Source: Verminephrobacter eiseniae EF01-2
GTDB lineage: Bacteria; Pseudomonadota; Gammaproteobacteria; Burkholderiales; Burkholderiaceae_C
NCBI RefSeq assembly: GCF_000015565.1
Contig: NC_008786.1
Coordinates: forward strand, 5,010,501 to 5,074,500
Reading direction: 5' to 3'
DNA length: 64,000 nt
Part shown: one piece after another, positions 8,104 through 19,527 of the stretch
Layout of the letters: each line of letters starts with the position of its first letter
How positions within the stretch are numbered: the stretch's first letter is position 1
Notes under the pieces: generated by a model
The model's database searches: none
Told to the model about the DNA's origin: nothing
The model's input: the letters and a program-made list of their open reading frames with translations, nothing else
Made by a program: the position numbers and the translations under genes

Positions 8104-9021
8104 TCAGAGCGCCAGCGGCTTGAGCAGTTCAAGCGCCAGATCCCGGGTCAGTGCCGCCACATCTTCGCGCTGTTTGAACAGGATGCCCGCCGTGTCGGCC
8201 ACCACCTCGGGGTCGACCACGATGGTGTCGAGCGCGACCAGGGCCTGCGCCCATTCCACGCTCTCGGCGATGCCGGGGGCGCGCTGGAAGGCGTTGGCAA
8301 AGGGCTGGCTGCGCAGGCGGGCGACGAACTCGGCGACCTGTGTGGCCAGCGCCTGGCTGGCGTCGGGCACCTGGGCGCGGACGATGGCCAGTTCGCGCTC
8401 GCGCTCGGGGTAGTCGAGCCAGTGGTACAGGCAACGGCGCTTGACGGCGTCGTGCAGGTCGCGCGTGCGGTTGCTGGTCAGTATCGTGACCGGCGTGGCC
8501 GTGGCGCGCACGGTGCCGATTTCGGGAATGCTCACCTGGTACTCGCCCAGGTACTCCAGCAAAAAGGCTTCAAAGGGTTCGTCGGCGCGGTCGACCTCGT
8601 CGATCAGCAGCACCGCGCCGGGCGCCGGGGCTTGCAGCGCTTGCAGCAGGGGGCGGCGGATCAGGTAGCGCTCCTGGTAGACCTCGCGCTCGAGCTGCGC
8701 GATGTCGGCGCCCTGCCCTTGCGCGGCGCGCATGTGCAGCAGTTGGGCCGCGTAGTTCCATTCGTACAGCGCCTCGCGCTGCTCCAGCCCGTCGTAGCAT
8801 TGCAGGCGTATCAGGCTGCGCGCGAGCACCTGGGCCAGCGCCTGCGCCAGCGCCGTCTTGCCGACGCCGGGCTCGCCTTCGAGCAGCAACGGGCGTTGCA
8901 GCCGGAGCGCCAGAAACACCGCCGTGGCCAGGCGCCGGTCGGCAAAATAGCCCGCGCGCTGCAAGGCCTGCACCAGGGCGTCGATGGAAGGCGGCGGCAG
9001 GGTCGGAGTGTTCATTGCCAT
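8104..9021 (-). CDS. coxD: MoxR-family AAA+ ATPase, CoxD-like
   Basis: 305 aa. Walker A is GEPGVGKTALAQALA (residues about 49-63) and Walker B is AVLLIDEVDRADEPFEAFLL. A sensor segment ILTSNRTRDLHDAVKRRCLY follows. MoxR ATPases with a VWA partner (here coxE, next downstream) remodel or insert metals into client enzymes; CoxD is needed for active-site assembly in CO dehydrogenase. An alternative start two codons on (9015) is possible. It lies immediately downstream of the Ldh-type dehydrogenase and is separated from coxSLM by the tct/ldh block. Confidence 0.9.
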   Translation of the reverse strand: MAMNTPTLPPPSIDALVQALQRAGYFADRRLATAVFLALRLQRPLLLEGEPGVGKTALAQALAQVLARSLIRLQCYDGLEQREALYEWNYAAQLLHMRAAQGQGADIAQLEREVYQERYLIRRPLLQALQAPAPGAVLLIDEVDRADEPFEAFLLEYLGEYQVSIPEIGTVRATATPVTILTSNRTRDLHDAVKRRCLYHWLDYPERERELAIVRAQVPDASQALATQVAEFVARLRSQPFANAFQRAPGIAESVEWAQALVALDTIVVDPEVVADTAGILFKQREDVAALTRDLALELLKPLAL

Positions 9022-9085
9022 ATCGTTCAGGGTTTACGCAATCCGGGCGCGGACGGCGCCCGGCGCGGTCATCGGATCATCGGAT

Positions 9086-10162
9086 TCAGGCGCTCCATGC
9101 TGCCGGAAACGCCAGACCGTACTGCCCGGCCGCTTCGCGCAGCATCGGCGCAATCGTCGGATGCAACGCCACGCCCTGCTCCAACTGCTGCGCGCGGCGC
9201 GCCATGCCGCGGTCGCCGGGCATGCGCACCTGCCCGACGCCGGGACGCGGCGGATTGCTGCGGCAAGCCTCGGCGATATGGTCCATCTGGCGCCTGAACG
9301 CCGCCTGGCCGCCAAAAGCCGCCGGATCGTACAGACTCATGAACACGGTGGCGCCCCAGCCTGTCGGCGGATCGGCGCGGCCGAAACCGGACAAGCCGCC
9401 GGTCAACGCTTCGATCAGCACCGCCAGGCCGAAGCCCTTGTGCCCCGCCGACAGTCCGCCAAGCGGCAAAATGCTGCCCGGCGGATCGGCCGCCAGCACG
9501 GCCGGATCACGGCTGGGATTGCCTTGCGCATCGAGCATCCATTCTTCTTCGAACTGCCGGCCCGCCTTGTGCAGCCGATTGCTCATGCCGTTGGTGGTGA
9601 TCGACGCCGAGATATCGACCAGCAAGGGCGTGCCGGAAGTCGGGATGCCGGCGGCAATCGGATTCGGTGTGAATACCGCACGGGTGCCGCCGAACGGCGC
9701 CACGCTTTGCACCGCCGGATCGGAACTCGACAACACCATCAGGAAGCCCTCTTCGGTGGCCCGCAGCAAATACGCAGCGAGACAGGCGATGTGATGACTG
9801 TGGTGAATCACCAGCGCTGCCGTGCCGAGTTCGCGCGCACGCGCAATCAACGCATCGATGCCCTTGTGCACCAGCCATGGTCCCGGCAAGCGGCGACCAT
9901 TCCAGACCAGCGCGGCGGGGCGGTCGGAGACGACGTCCGGTTCGCCGGAGGTCGTCATCGCGCCCTTGCTGACTTCCCTGACGTAAGGAACCAGCAGCGC
10001 CAGGCCATGGGTATCGTGTCCCAGCAAGTCGCCGTCGACCAGCGTGCGCGCCACCGCATCGGCAGGCGCCAGCGGCAAGCCGGCTTTTTGCAGCAATTGC
10101 GTGGAAAACTGCCTGAGTTCGGCAGCGGAAAAACGCTCGGGTGCGGCCATGGTGCAAACCAT
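9086..10162 (-). CDS. Ldh-family (malate/L-lactate/ureidoglycolate-type) NAD(P)-dependent dehydrogenase
   Basis: 358 aa (354 if the ATG at 10150 is used). The type-2 malate/L-lactate dehydrogenase fold is shown by LVDGDLLGHDTHGLALLVPY near the N-terminus, AALVIHHSHHIACLAAYLLRA with the conserved histidine in the nucleotide/active-site region, PFGGTRAVFTPNPIAAGIPT, and GHKGFGLAVLIEALTGGLSG. It is an oxidoreductase of 2-hydroxy acids; the substrate cannot be read from sequence. It lies 89 bp after tctA on the same strand, so it may oxidise the organic acid imported by TctABC. Confidence 0.85.
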   Translation of the reverse strand: MVCTMAAPERFSAAELRQFSTQLLQKAGLPLAPADAVARTLVDGDLLGHDTHGLALLVPYVREVSKGAMTTSGEPDVVSDRPAALVWNGRRLPGPWLVHKGIDALIARARELGTAALVIHHSHHIACLAAYLLRATEEGFLMVLSSSDPAVQSVAPFGGTRAVFTPNPIAAGIPTSGTPLLVDISASITTNGMSNRLHKAGRQFEEEWMLDAQGNPSRDPAVLAADPPGSILPLGGLSAGHKGFGLAVLIEALTGGLSGFGRADPPTGWGATVFMSLYDPAAFGGQAAFRRQMDHIAEACRSNPPRPGVGQVRMPGDRGMARRAQQLEQGVALHPTIAPMLREAAGQYGLAFPAAWSA

Positions 10163-10251
10163 CCTTTCATTTGGCAGTGTCCGGCCAACCGATCGGTCAA
10201 CCGATTTTGTTCGACGCCCGACCGGCCAGCACGGCTTTCATCAGAAAATCA

Positions 10252-11757
10252 TCACACCAATGCCGGTTTCCTGCGCAAGCCGCGCAAGACCAGTGGCAAC
10301 AGCCACAGCAATATCGTCAACACACCCAGTGTCCCCGCGATGGGTCGACTGAAAAAGGCCAGAAACTCACCGTCGGCCTTGATCATCGAGGTGACGAAAT
10401 GCTCTTCCAGCATGCCGCCCAGCACCACGCCGAGTATCGTCGGCGCAACCGGGAAGCCATTTACCTCCATCAGATAGGCCAGCAAGCCGAATATCAGCAT
10501 GGTGCCGACATCGGACACGCTGTTGTTGGTGGCATAGGAGCCGACGATACAAAACAGCAAAATCAGCGGCATCAGCACATTGCGCGGAACACGCAAAATC
10601 CGCTTGGCCAGTTTGATGCAGCCAAAACCCAGCGGCAGCATCAGCAGGTTGGCCAATATGAAGACCATGAAGATGGCGTATATCGAGACCGGATTCTGAA
10701 CGAAGATCATCGGCCCCGGATTGAGGTTCTTCATGTACAGCACGCCGATCACGATGGCGGTGATCGAGTCTCCCGGTATGCCAAACACCAGCGCCGGAAT
10801 CCAGGCACCGGCGAGCGCCGAGTTGTTGGCGGCCCCCGCCTCCACGATACCTTCGGGATGGCCGGTGCCGAACTTCTCCGGCTCTCTGGACATTTTCTTG
10901 CTCATCGCATACGACATCCAGGCCGCAATATCGGCACCCGCGCCTGGCAAAGCGCCAACCAGGGTCCCCAGCACACTGCCGCGCAGGATCGACTTCGGGT
11001 ACTTGAGCGCCAGGTTCCACATTCCCTTGAATACATTACCCACGGGTCGACCATCGATGGGCATCGGTTCGTCTTTGGAGACCGCATAACGCAACACCTC
11101 GGACATGGCAAACATGCCGACCATCAGCGGCACCAGCGATACCCCTCCCAGCAGGTTGGCGTTATTGAATGTGAAACGCGGAAAACCCGCTGGATTGCCC
11201 ATACCGATGGAAGCGATGAACATGCCCAAGAGCAGGGAGACAAAGCCTTTGAGCGGATTGTTCGAAGCAATGAAAATCGCGCAGGTCAACCCCAGCAAGA
11301 CCAGCCAGAAGTATTCGAATGAAGAGAATTTCAACGCCAGTTCCGCCAGCGCGGGCGCAGCCAGGATCAGCACGAAAGTGCCAAACAGGCCGCCCACTGC
11401 CGAAAACACCAAACTGGCACCCAGCGCGATTTCACCCTGCCCCTTGCGGGTCATCGCATAGGCTTCATCGGTATAGGCTGCAGAAGAAGGCGTACCGGGA
11501 ATGCGCAGCAGGCACCCTGGAATATCGCCCGAAAAAATCGCCATCGCCGTGGCGGACACCATCGCCGCCACCGCTGGCACGGCCGGCATGAAAAAGGTCA
11601 CCGGCACCAGCAACGCCACTGCCATGGTCGCGCTCAGGCCGGGAATGGCGCCCATGAACAAACCAAACATGGATGAACCGAAAATGACCGCCAATACATA
11701 GGGGTCGAACACCTGCGCGAAAGCCGCATACAGATTTGCAAGCATCGTCGGCTCCAT
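10252..11757 (-). CDS. tctA: Tripartite tricarboxylate transporter large permease (TctA family)
   Basis: 501 aa, about 12 hydrophobic segments. The TctA signature is seen as FGLFMGAIPGLSATMAVALL at the N-terminus, the repeat GTLVGALPGAGADIAAWMSY mid-protein, and PALVFGIPGDSITAIVIGVL. TctA is the ion-driven channel component of TTT transporters for carboxylates in the inner membrane. The start is ATG at 11757, sharing one base with the TAA stop of tctB (TAATG), so the pair is translationally coupled. Confidence 0.92.
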   Translation of the reverse strand: MEPTMLANLYAAFAQVFDPYVLAVIFGSSMFGLFMGAIPGLSATMAVALLVPVTFFMPAVPAVAAMVSATAMAIFSGDIPGCLLRIPGTPSSAAYTDEAYAMTRKGQGEIALGASLVFSAVGGLFGTFVLILAAPALAELALKFSSFEYFWLVLLGLTCAIFIASNNPLKGFVSLLLGMFIASIGMGNPAGFPRFTFNNANLLGGVSLVPLMVGMFAMSEVLRYAVSKDEPMPIDGRPVGNVFKGMWNLALKYPKSILRGSVLGTLVGALPGAGADIAAWMSYAMSKKMSREPEKFGTGHPEGIVEAGAANNSALAGAWIPALVFGIPGDSITAIVIGVLYMKNLNPGPMIFVQNPVSIYAIFMVFILANLLMLPLGFGCIKLAKRILRVPRNVLMPLILLFCIVGSYATNNSVSDVGTMLIFGLLAYLMEVNGFPVAPTILGVVLGGMLEEHFVTSMIKADGEFLAFFSRPIAGTLGVLTILLWLLPLVLRGLRRKPALV

Positions 11758-12227
11758 TACCAGGCAATGGATTCCAGCATGCCCCAAGGGAGCGGCACTT
11801 TCAGGAGTTTATAAAAGATGCAGTGAATACCCAGGGCACTGGCAATGGCCATTGGCATGGCGACCGCAAGGCGGGCGCCAAAGGTCATGGACAGCGACAG
11901 CAGCAAGATCGTGGCAGTCGGCAGAAAACCCAGCGCTTCGCAAGCGCAGATGTAGAACACCAGGGACAGCAGCACCAGCAGATAGGCAAAAACGGCGCGG
12001 CGCTCGCCGAACCACGGCGGCAGGCTGAACCAGGCTTCGGTACGCGTCTGCCGCAATCCTTTGCAGATCAGCAGGAATGCGCAGATCATGAATCCGCCCG
12101 CCAGCAATTGCGGAAACAGGGCGGGGCCCACTTGTTGCCTCATGGAAGGGAATGTGCCTGCGTAAATGAAGATGGCAGCAGCAAAAAGGGCAAGCAGCAA
12201 GCCTGAAAGAGTGTCATTGATTTTCAT
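11757..12227 (-). CDS. tctB: Tripartite tricarboxylate transporter small subunit (TctB family)
   Basis: 156 aa with four hydrophobic helices, starting MKINDTLSGLLLALFAAAIF and containing FPSMRQQVGPALFPQLLAGG, the conserved loop of TctB proteins. It is the small membrane partner of TctA and overlaps tctA by one base. Confidence 0.88.
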   Translation of the reverse strand: MKINDTLSGLLLALFAAAIFIYAGTFPSMRQQVGPALFPQLLAGGFMICAFLLICKGLRQTRTEAWFSLPPWFGERRAVFAYLLVLLSLVFYICACEALGFLPTATILLLSLSMTFGARLAVAMPMAIASALGIHCIFYKLLKVPLPWGMLESIAW

Positions 12228-12368
12228 GGGCGGGCATTCGGCAGATTCATCGATGGCGTTGCGTCAACCAATGTCGGCCGCCATCTGCAATGGCAAATCC
12301 GTGCCAAGCAAGGCAAGGCCGGACAGGAAAACCGCGCCGCGCAGCATTGGCATCACCGCAGCGGCCCG

Positions 12369-13361
12369 TCAGCGCGCTGATGGGGCCATCCCCAGTGTTT
12401 TCAGGATTTGTCCCATGTCGGTGTCGCTCTTTTCCATGAATTTGCCGAACTCGGCCGAGTCGGCATACATCATGCCGAAGCCGCGACCGCCCATGAAGTC
12501 CTTGTACTCCTTGCTGTTGCAAATCTTTTGTATATGCCGCGCCAGCTTGGCCTGAATGTCGGCGGGCAATCCCTTGGGCGCAGCGATGCCGCGCCAGCCG
12601 CCCATGGTCCAGTTGCTGCCGGTCAGGCTCTTCAATGTCGGCACATTGGGATACAGCGCAGCCGGCGCATTGGCCATGATCACCATTGGGCGTGCCTTGC
12701 CGGCATCGATCAGTGGGCGCGCTTCGGGCAGCGATGCTGCGACGATGTCGACACCACCGGCAGCAAGATCAACCAGTGCAGGCGCGGCACCGTTGGACGG
12801 CACCCAGCGCACGGCCACCGTGTCCAGTTTCAGATCGCTCAGCATGCCTGCCAGACTCAGATGCCAGATGCCGCCATGGCCGGTGCCGGAAGCCTTGAGC
12901 TTGCCGGGCGCGGCCTTTACCGCCTTGAGCAGATCATCGAAGGTTTTGTAGGGAGATTCGGCGCTCACTGTCAATGCCGCCGGGTCGAAATTCAGCAGGG
13001 CGATCGGTGTGTAATCCCTGTAGCTCAATTGGGTCAGCCCCTGATGGTGCATCATCGCAATTTCGACCGTGGCCATGCCGATGGTGTAGCCGTCGGGCGT
13101 GGCGCCCGCGATGGCCTGATGCCCCACCACGCCGTTGCCGCCGGTGCGATTGACGACATTGACCGGTTGACCGAGTTCCTTTTCGAGCAAGGCGCCGATG
13201 ATGCGGGCTGTCGCGTCGGTGCCGCCGCCGGCGGCCCACGGCACCACCAGCGTTACCGGGCGATCCGGCCATGCCGCATGTGCAGCACCAAAGGATAATG
13301 CGGATAATGCCGCTGCCGCCGTGACAACGGCCCGGAAGATTTTTCTGCGCATTTCAATCAT
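12369..13361 (-). CDS. tctC: Periplasmic Bug-type solute receptor of a TTT transporter (TctC family)
   Basis: 330 aa. A signal peptide (MIEMRRKIFRAVV...ALSFGAAHA) precedes the mature start AWPDRPVTLVVPWAAGGGTD, the Bug-family ligand-loop signature. It is followed by LEKELGQPVNVVNRTGGNGV and IAGATPDGYTIGMAT. The protein binds a carboxylate in the periplasm and feeds TctAB, encoded directly downstream on the same strand. ATGs at 13361 and 13352 are both possible; neither has a strong Shine-Dalgarno. Confidence 0.9.
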   Translation of the reverse strand: MIEMRRKIFRAVVTAAAALSALSFGAAHAAWPDRPVTLVVPWAAGGGTDATARIIGALLEKELGQPVNVVNRTGGNGVVGHQAIAGATPDGYTIGMATVEIAMMHHQGLTQLSYRDYTPIALLNFDPAALTVSAESPYKTFDDLLKAVKAAPGKLKASGTGHGGIWHLSLAGMLSDLKLDTVAVRWVPSNGAAPALVDLAAGGVDIVAASLPEARPLIDAGKARPMVIMANAPAALYPNVPTLKSLTGSNWTMGGWRGIAAPKGLPADIQAKLARHIQKICNSKEYKDFMGGRGFGMMYADSAEFGKFMEKSDTDMGQILKTLGMAPSAR

Positions 13362-13444
13362 TGTGTTTCCCGGTGAAGGTGGGTGAATATCGCCTTGCTT
13401 TGCCTGCTGCATCCGGCTGCGTTGCAAGCCCGTCGATGAACCAT

Positions 13445-13607
13445 GTATTCCGGTACCGGTCATCACGCATCACGATATTGAGCAACCGCCCTGCCGACGC
13501 TGGCCACAGACGCCACAGACGAGTGATTTGCATGTGGCGCCAGTGCCATCGTTTGATTCATCAGAAAAGGCCCCTGCCACATCGCATGCCCGGTGCCGGA
13601 GACATAC
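13445..13607. repeat. Possible palindromic repeat of about 163 bp (weak)
   Basis: In the coxM-tctC gap. The left end GTATTCCGGTACCGGTCAT resembles the reverse complement of the right end (GTATGTCTCCGGCACCGGGCAT), allowing a 3-base bulge. The interior symmetry is poor. The size matches the other palindromes here. Confidence 0.3.
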
Positions 13608-13634
13608 CAGTCCAGGCAGGGGTGCTGCCGGTGA

Positions 13635-14426
13635 TCAACCCAGCATCTGCGCCACCGCCCGCTGCGTTTGCACACTGATCAAATGGGCGCGATAGGCGGC
13701 GCTGGCGTGGATGTCGGCGTTCAGTTCGCCGGCATCGATGCGCACTGCGGCGGCCGCTGCGGGGGTGAAGCTCTGGCTGAGCGCGGCCTCCAGGCCCCGG
13801 TGGCGGAACACGCTGCTGGCCGCTCCCGTGACGGCTACGCGCACGCCGCTGCCGGTTTGCGCCACGAACACGCCCACCAGCGAGAAGCGCGAGGCGGCCT
13901 GTTTGAATTTCAGGTAGGCCGCACGTTGGGGCACCGGAAAGCGGATGGCCGTGATCAGTTCGCCCTCGGCCAGCGCCGTGGTGTACATGCCGACGAAGAA
14001 GTCTTCGGCGCTGATTTCGCGCCGGTTCGTGATGACCGTAGCGCCCAGGCCCAGCACGGCGCAGGGGTAGCAGGCCGCCGGGTCGTTGTGGGCGACCGAG
14101 CCGCCCAGCGTGCCACGCGCGCGCACCTGACGGTCGCCGATATGCGCGGCCAGATCGGCCAGCGCCGGGATGGCCGCTTGCACATCGGCGCTGCAGGCCA
14201 CATCGACATGGCGCGTCATCGCGCCAATGACCAGGGCGTTGCCTGCGCGGCGGATGCCGGCCAGTTCCTCGATGCCATCGAGGGCTATGACCTGCCCGGG
14301 GTTGGTCAGGCGCAGCCGCATCGAGGGCAGCAGGCTTTGCCCGCCGGCCAGTGGCCTGCCGCCGGCGGCGCTCAGCCGGGCTGCGTCGGCCAGGCTGGCG
14401 GGGGCTTCGTAGCTGAATGCGTACAT
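13635..14426 (-). CDS. coxM: FAD-binding medium subunit of a CO-dehydrogenase-like molybdenum hydroxylase
   Basis: 263 aa, somewhat short for the family (about 270-290). The N-terminal FAD-binding motif GGRPLAGGQSLLPSMRLRL is present. The second FAD site, IGDRQVRARGTLGGSVAHND (usual AxxQIRNxGTxGG), is also present, followed by DPAACYPCAVLGLGATV. The C-terminal CO_deh_flav_C domain begins near KFKQAASRFSLVGVFVAQTG. The subunit passes electrons from the [2Fe-2S] clusters of CoxS to FAD. The start at 14426 lies 11 bp after the coxL stop. Confidence 0.92.
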   Translation of the reverse strand: MYAFSYEAPASLADAARLSAAGGRPLAGGQSLLPSMRLRLTNPGQVIALDGIEELAGIRRAGNALVIGAMTRHVDVACSADVQAAIPALADLAAHIGDRQVRARGTLGGSVAHNDPAACYPCAVLGLGATVITNRREISAEDFFVGMYTTALAEGELITAIRFPVPQRAAYLKFKQAASRFSLVGVFVAQTGSGVRVAVTGAASSVFRHRGLEAALSQSFTPAAAAAVRIDAGELNADIHASAAYRAHLISVQTQRAVAQMLG

Positions 14427-14437
14427 GCGGGTGCTCC

Positions 14438-16846
<2,409 letters not shown>

Positions 16847-16890
16847 GGTCTTTGCCTCCTTGGGAATGGATGGATGGTTCGGGGGTCCGG

Positions 16891-17364
16891 TCAGGCGGAT
16901 GAAGCCATGGCCTTTTGCCCGGCCTGCACCGCACGCACGATGTTCTGGTAGCCGGTGCAGCGGCAGATATTGCCTTCGAGCAATTCGCGGATCTGGCCGG
17001 CATCGGCGTCGGGGTGGCTGCGGCACAGGTCGACCGCGCTCAGCACCATGCCGGGCGTGCAAAAGCCGCATTGCAGGCCGTGGCATTCCTTGAAAGCCGC
17101 CTGCATCGGGTGCAACGTGCCGTCGGCTGCGGCCAAGCCCTCGATGGTGGTCACCTCGGCCCCTTGCGCCTGCACCGCCAGCATGGCGCAGGACTTCACC
17201 GCACGGCCATCGAGCAGCACCGTGCAGGCGCCGCATTGGCTGGTGTCGCAACCCACATGGGTGCCGGTCAGCCTCAGTTGCTCGCGCAGCGCATGCACCA
17301 GCAGGGTCTCGGGAGGAACGTCAACACTGGCAGCGCGCCCGTTGACCGTGAACTGGACTTGCAT
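16891..17364 (-). CDS. coxS: [2Fe-2S] small subunit of the molybdenum hydroxylase
   Basis: 157 aa. Plant-type ferredoxin cluster ligands appear in [16 protein letters not shown] and SC, and the second alpha-helical cluster domain has CGFCTPGM and [11 protein letters not shown]. It carries electrons from the Mo site to FAD. It is first of the coxSLM set; coxL begins 44 bp downstream. Confidence 0.95.
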   Translation of the reverse strand: MQVQFTVNGRAASVDVPPETLLVHALREQLRLTGTHVGCDTSQCGACTVLLDGRAVKSCAMLAVQAQGAEVTTIEGLAAADGTLHPMQAAFKECHGLQCGFCTPGMVLSAVDLCRSHPDADAGQIRELLEGNICRCTGYQNIVRAVQAGQKAMASSA

Positions 17365-17715
17365 CTGGCTATCTCCTATGCAGAGGGTGTGGCTGGATTG
17401 GGGCTGAACGTATCTTCGGCCCTGCCCATGTTCCAATCCCTAGGGGTAACCCTGTGATTCCCGGGTCGGCGCCGGATATTCTCCCAGTGAAACTTCTTGC
17501 ACCGCACACGGCGCATCATGCGGCTCCCATTCCATTCCTGAATCATCCGTGCGCTTTGCCGGCGTCGCTTGCCACACATTCGTACTGTCTGCGCTGCGCC
17601 TTCGCGTTCACGAACGATTGGGAAATCGGATCAGGAAACTTGGGGCTTTGCACCATGCCCATCCCCGCCGACAGCCCACAGTGGCTCACCGCACACCGGC
17701 CCCGGGGCCAGGGCC
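17365..17715. other. Intergenic region upstream of coxS
   Basis: 351 bp between the modE-like gene and coxS, both on the minus strand. It should hold the coxSLM promoter and any ModE-type operator, but I could not pick out a convincing -35/-10 pair or palindromic operator. No gene is supported. Confidence 0.4.
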
Positions 17716-18546
17716 TCAGCCGTGCGCCAATGCCAGCACCACGGCGTTTTCCTCCAGCACCAGCGCCACGCGGTGACCCGCCCGCAGGCCACTGCCCGGC
17801 ATCGCAAAGCCCACCAACTGCAAGCCCGCAGCCAGTTCGGCCGACACCTCGTCGCCCGAGCTGCCGCGCACCACGCGCACGGCCTTGGCCGGCAGCCGCA
17901 AGATGCCGGGCTCTGCCGCCAGCGCTGCACCCGCGCGTTCCACCCGCACCGCCGTGGCCTTGCACAGCGCCTGCACCGCCAGCCCCGGCTGCAACCCCAA
18001 AAGCTCCGCACTCTCGCGCGTGATGCGCGCGGCCAGGTCGAGCGCGCCATCCGCACCATCCGCACCATCCGCACCATCCGCACCATCCGCACCACCCTCG
18101 CCATCCGTGCGCGCCAGTCGCAGAGGCACACGCACGATCTGCCCCTGCAACGCCAACGGCCCAACGGTGCACGGCAACTGGTTGCGCATGCTGGTGCGCA
18201 GCGCCAGCCGCGCCAGCGCAGGCCCTGCATCCGGCGCGGCCTGCCAGCGCGCCAGCACCGCACCGCGCGCCAGCGCCAGCGCATCGGCCGCCGCCAGCAA
18301 TTCGCGCCCGGCCGCAGTCAACCGCGCCCCACCCCCGCCCGCACCGCCCACGGCACGCGCCACCAGCGGCGCGCCCGCCAGATTGGTCAACGTGTCCAGC
18401 GCCTGCCAAGCCGCCTTGTAACTCACGCCCACGGCCCGGGCGGCCTGCGAAATCGAGCCGCAGACGCCGATATGCCGCAGGATGTCGATGCGTTTGTCGG
18501 CATGGGCATGGCCCAGGGCGCCGGAGAGGGACAGGGTGGCAGGCAT
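17716..18546 (-). CDS. modE: ModE-family molybdenum-responsive LysR-like regulator
   Basis: 276 aa. The N-terminal winged helix-turn-helix is typical of ModE (DKRIDILRHIGVCGSISQAA, then VGVSYKAAWQALDTLTN and GGGGARLTAAGRELLA). The C-terminal half has two Mop/TOBE molybdate-binding modules, MRNQLPCTVGPLALQGQIVR and LGLQPGLAVQALCKATAVRV. ModE-molybdate regulates molybdate uptake and molybdoenzyme genes; its position upstream of coxSLM suggests it controls them. A (Gly-Ala-Asp)n insert at about residues 150-167 comes from the 9-bp repeat at 18047-18100, between or within the two modules. Confidence 0.88.
   Translation of the reverse strand: MPATLSLSGALGHAHADKRIDILRHIGVCGSISQAARAVGVSYKAAWQALDTLTNLAGAPLVARAVGGAGGGGARLTAAGRELLAAADALALARGAVLARWQAAPDAGPALARLALRTSMRNQLPCTVGPLALQGQIVRVPLRLARTDGEGGADGADGADGADGADGALDLAARITRESAELLGLQPGLAVQALCKATAVRVERAGAALAAEPGILRLPAKAVRVVRGSSGDEVSAELAAGLQLVGFAMPGSGLRAGHRVALVLEENAVVLALAHG
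18047..18100. repeat. In-frame 9-bp tandem repeat inside modE
   Basis: Six perfect units of CCATCCGCA, plus two degenerate units to 18118. On the coding strand they encode Ala-Asp-Gly triplets. The unit length keeps the frame when copies are gained or lost. Confidence 0.92.
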
Positions 18547-18907
18547 GGGGGGGATGATGCTTCAAGGAAGGCGCCGGGTGTAACCCATCCTCCGAGTCGC
18601 CTGCGGCCTGGCACAGCCCGCTGCGCGGCGCCCCTGGTCCGGGCTGCGCCTGTTGCATCGGGCGTGGGTGATGCGCAGCGTCATGAAAACCGGTTCGGGG
18701 TCTGCCCGTGCTTCATGCCGCTTACGGCTTGCAGCTTGGTGCGCCCGAAAACCATGCTTTGATCTGGTCGCTGCCCCTCGCCCGGCCCACCCTGGCCCAC
18801 CCTGGCCCATTCTGGCAAAAGTGGCAGGCCGGGCCGGACAAAGGCACATCCCACACCTGACGCCCATCCTCTTTGCCGCTCGTCGAGATCGCGCCCAGAC
18901 GCTGCTG

Positions 18908-19131
18908 CAACGCCTCATTCATCGCGACGAAGCTGCGTTCCGTATCGGCGCGGATGCTGCCAAAGACGGGCCCCGGCAACCAGCCCGGCAACCGTTCGCT
19001 GTGAATCAGTTCTCTGTCGCATCGGCCGGGATCGTGCGCAGACAGGGTGCGAAATCAGTGAGCACGCCCCACACCTGAGCGGCAGCGGCGTTTGCATCGA
19101 GTCGAATGCGGGTCATGATTTCCTTGTTCAT
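18908..19131 (-). pseudogene. Remnant of an SRPBCC-family gene
   Basis: From ATG 19131 the frame reads MNKEIMTRIRLDANAAAAQV, WGVLTDFAPCLRTIPADATE and N, then stops at 19006-19008 (41 aa). This looks like the N-terminus of an SRPBCC polyketide-cyclase-like protein (A..VW.VLTDFA). A second frame just beyond contains LPGWLPGPVFGSIRADTERS and FVAMNEALQQRL, typical of the C-terminal helix of the same family. The core between them is missing. I read this as a deleted, frameshifted gene. Confidence 0.45.
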
Positions 19132-19364
19132 CGAAATTCTGTGGATTGCGGTTTGACAGACCGCCGCAAGACGGGCCATCTGGCGTGAATCTCGCGCAGA
19201 CCGTCCCGAACAGCGGCCTCACTGGCCCGGGCGCGCGGCCGTCCCGGCTCCCGCCCACAGGCACGGGCTTCCCCGAATCTCATTTTCCGTATCTTACGTA
19301 ACAGTATTGTCCGATTCATGGTCGCTCACTTTGTCATTTTCTCCTTTGTGGTGACGATAAAACC

Positions 19365-19398
19365 GGACAGATTGCGCGTTACAAAACAGGACAGATTG
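19365..19398. repeat. Two direct copies of GGACAGATTG
   Basis: Copies at 19365-19374 and 19389-19398, 24 bp apart, with similar flanks (CCGGACAGATTG and CAGGACAGATTG). They lie about 130 bp upstream of the sugar-operon start. They could be the end of a lost IS element with repeated transposase sites, or operator half-sites for the operon. Confidence 0.4.
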
Positions 19399-19527
19399 AA
19401 AACTCTCGACATTGACGGTGCTCGTGTACCTACTTAGCATCAATCGAGTCCAATAAATGGATAAAACACAGCAATCGAGCACGGACTACTGGTCCGTCCA
19501 ACGCCATCCAACATCGAGGAGACTGCT

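Larger units (their letters stand above)
18547..19527. other. Long gene-poor interval at the left edge of the sugar-operon island
   Basis: About 980 bp separating modE (leftward) from the sugar ABC operon (rightward). It holds an SRPBCC gene remnant (about 18908-19131), two direct copies of GGACAGATTG and AT-richer DNA from 19300 that presumably carries the operon promoter. Other open frames have no recognisable features. Confidence 0.6.
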
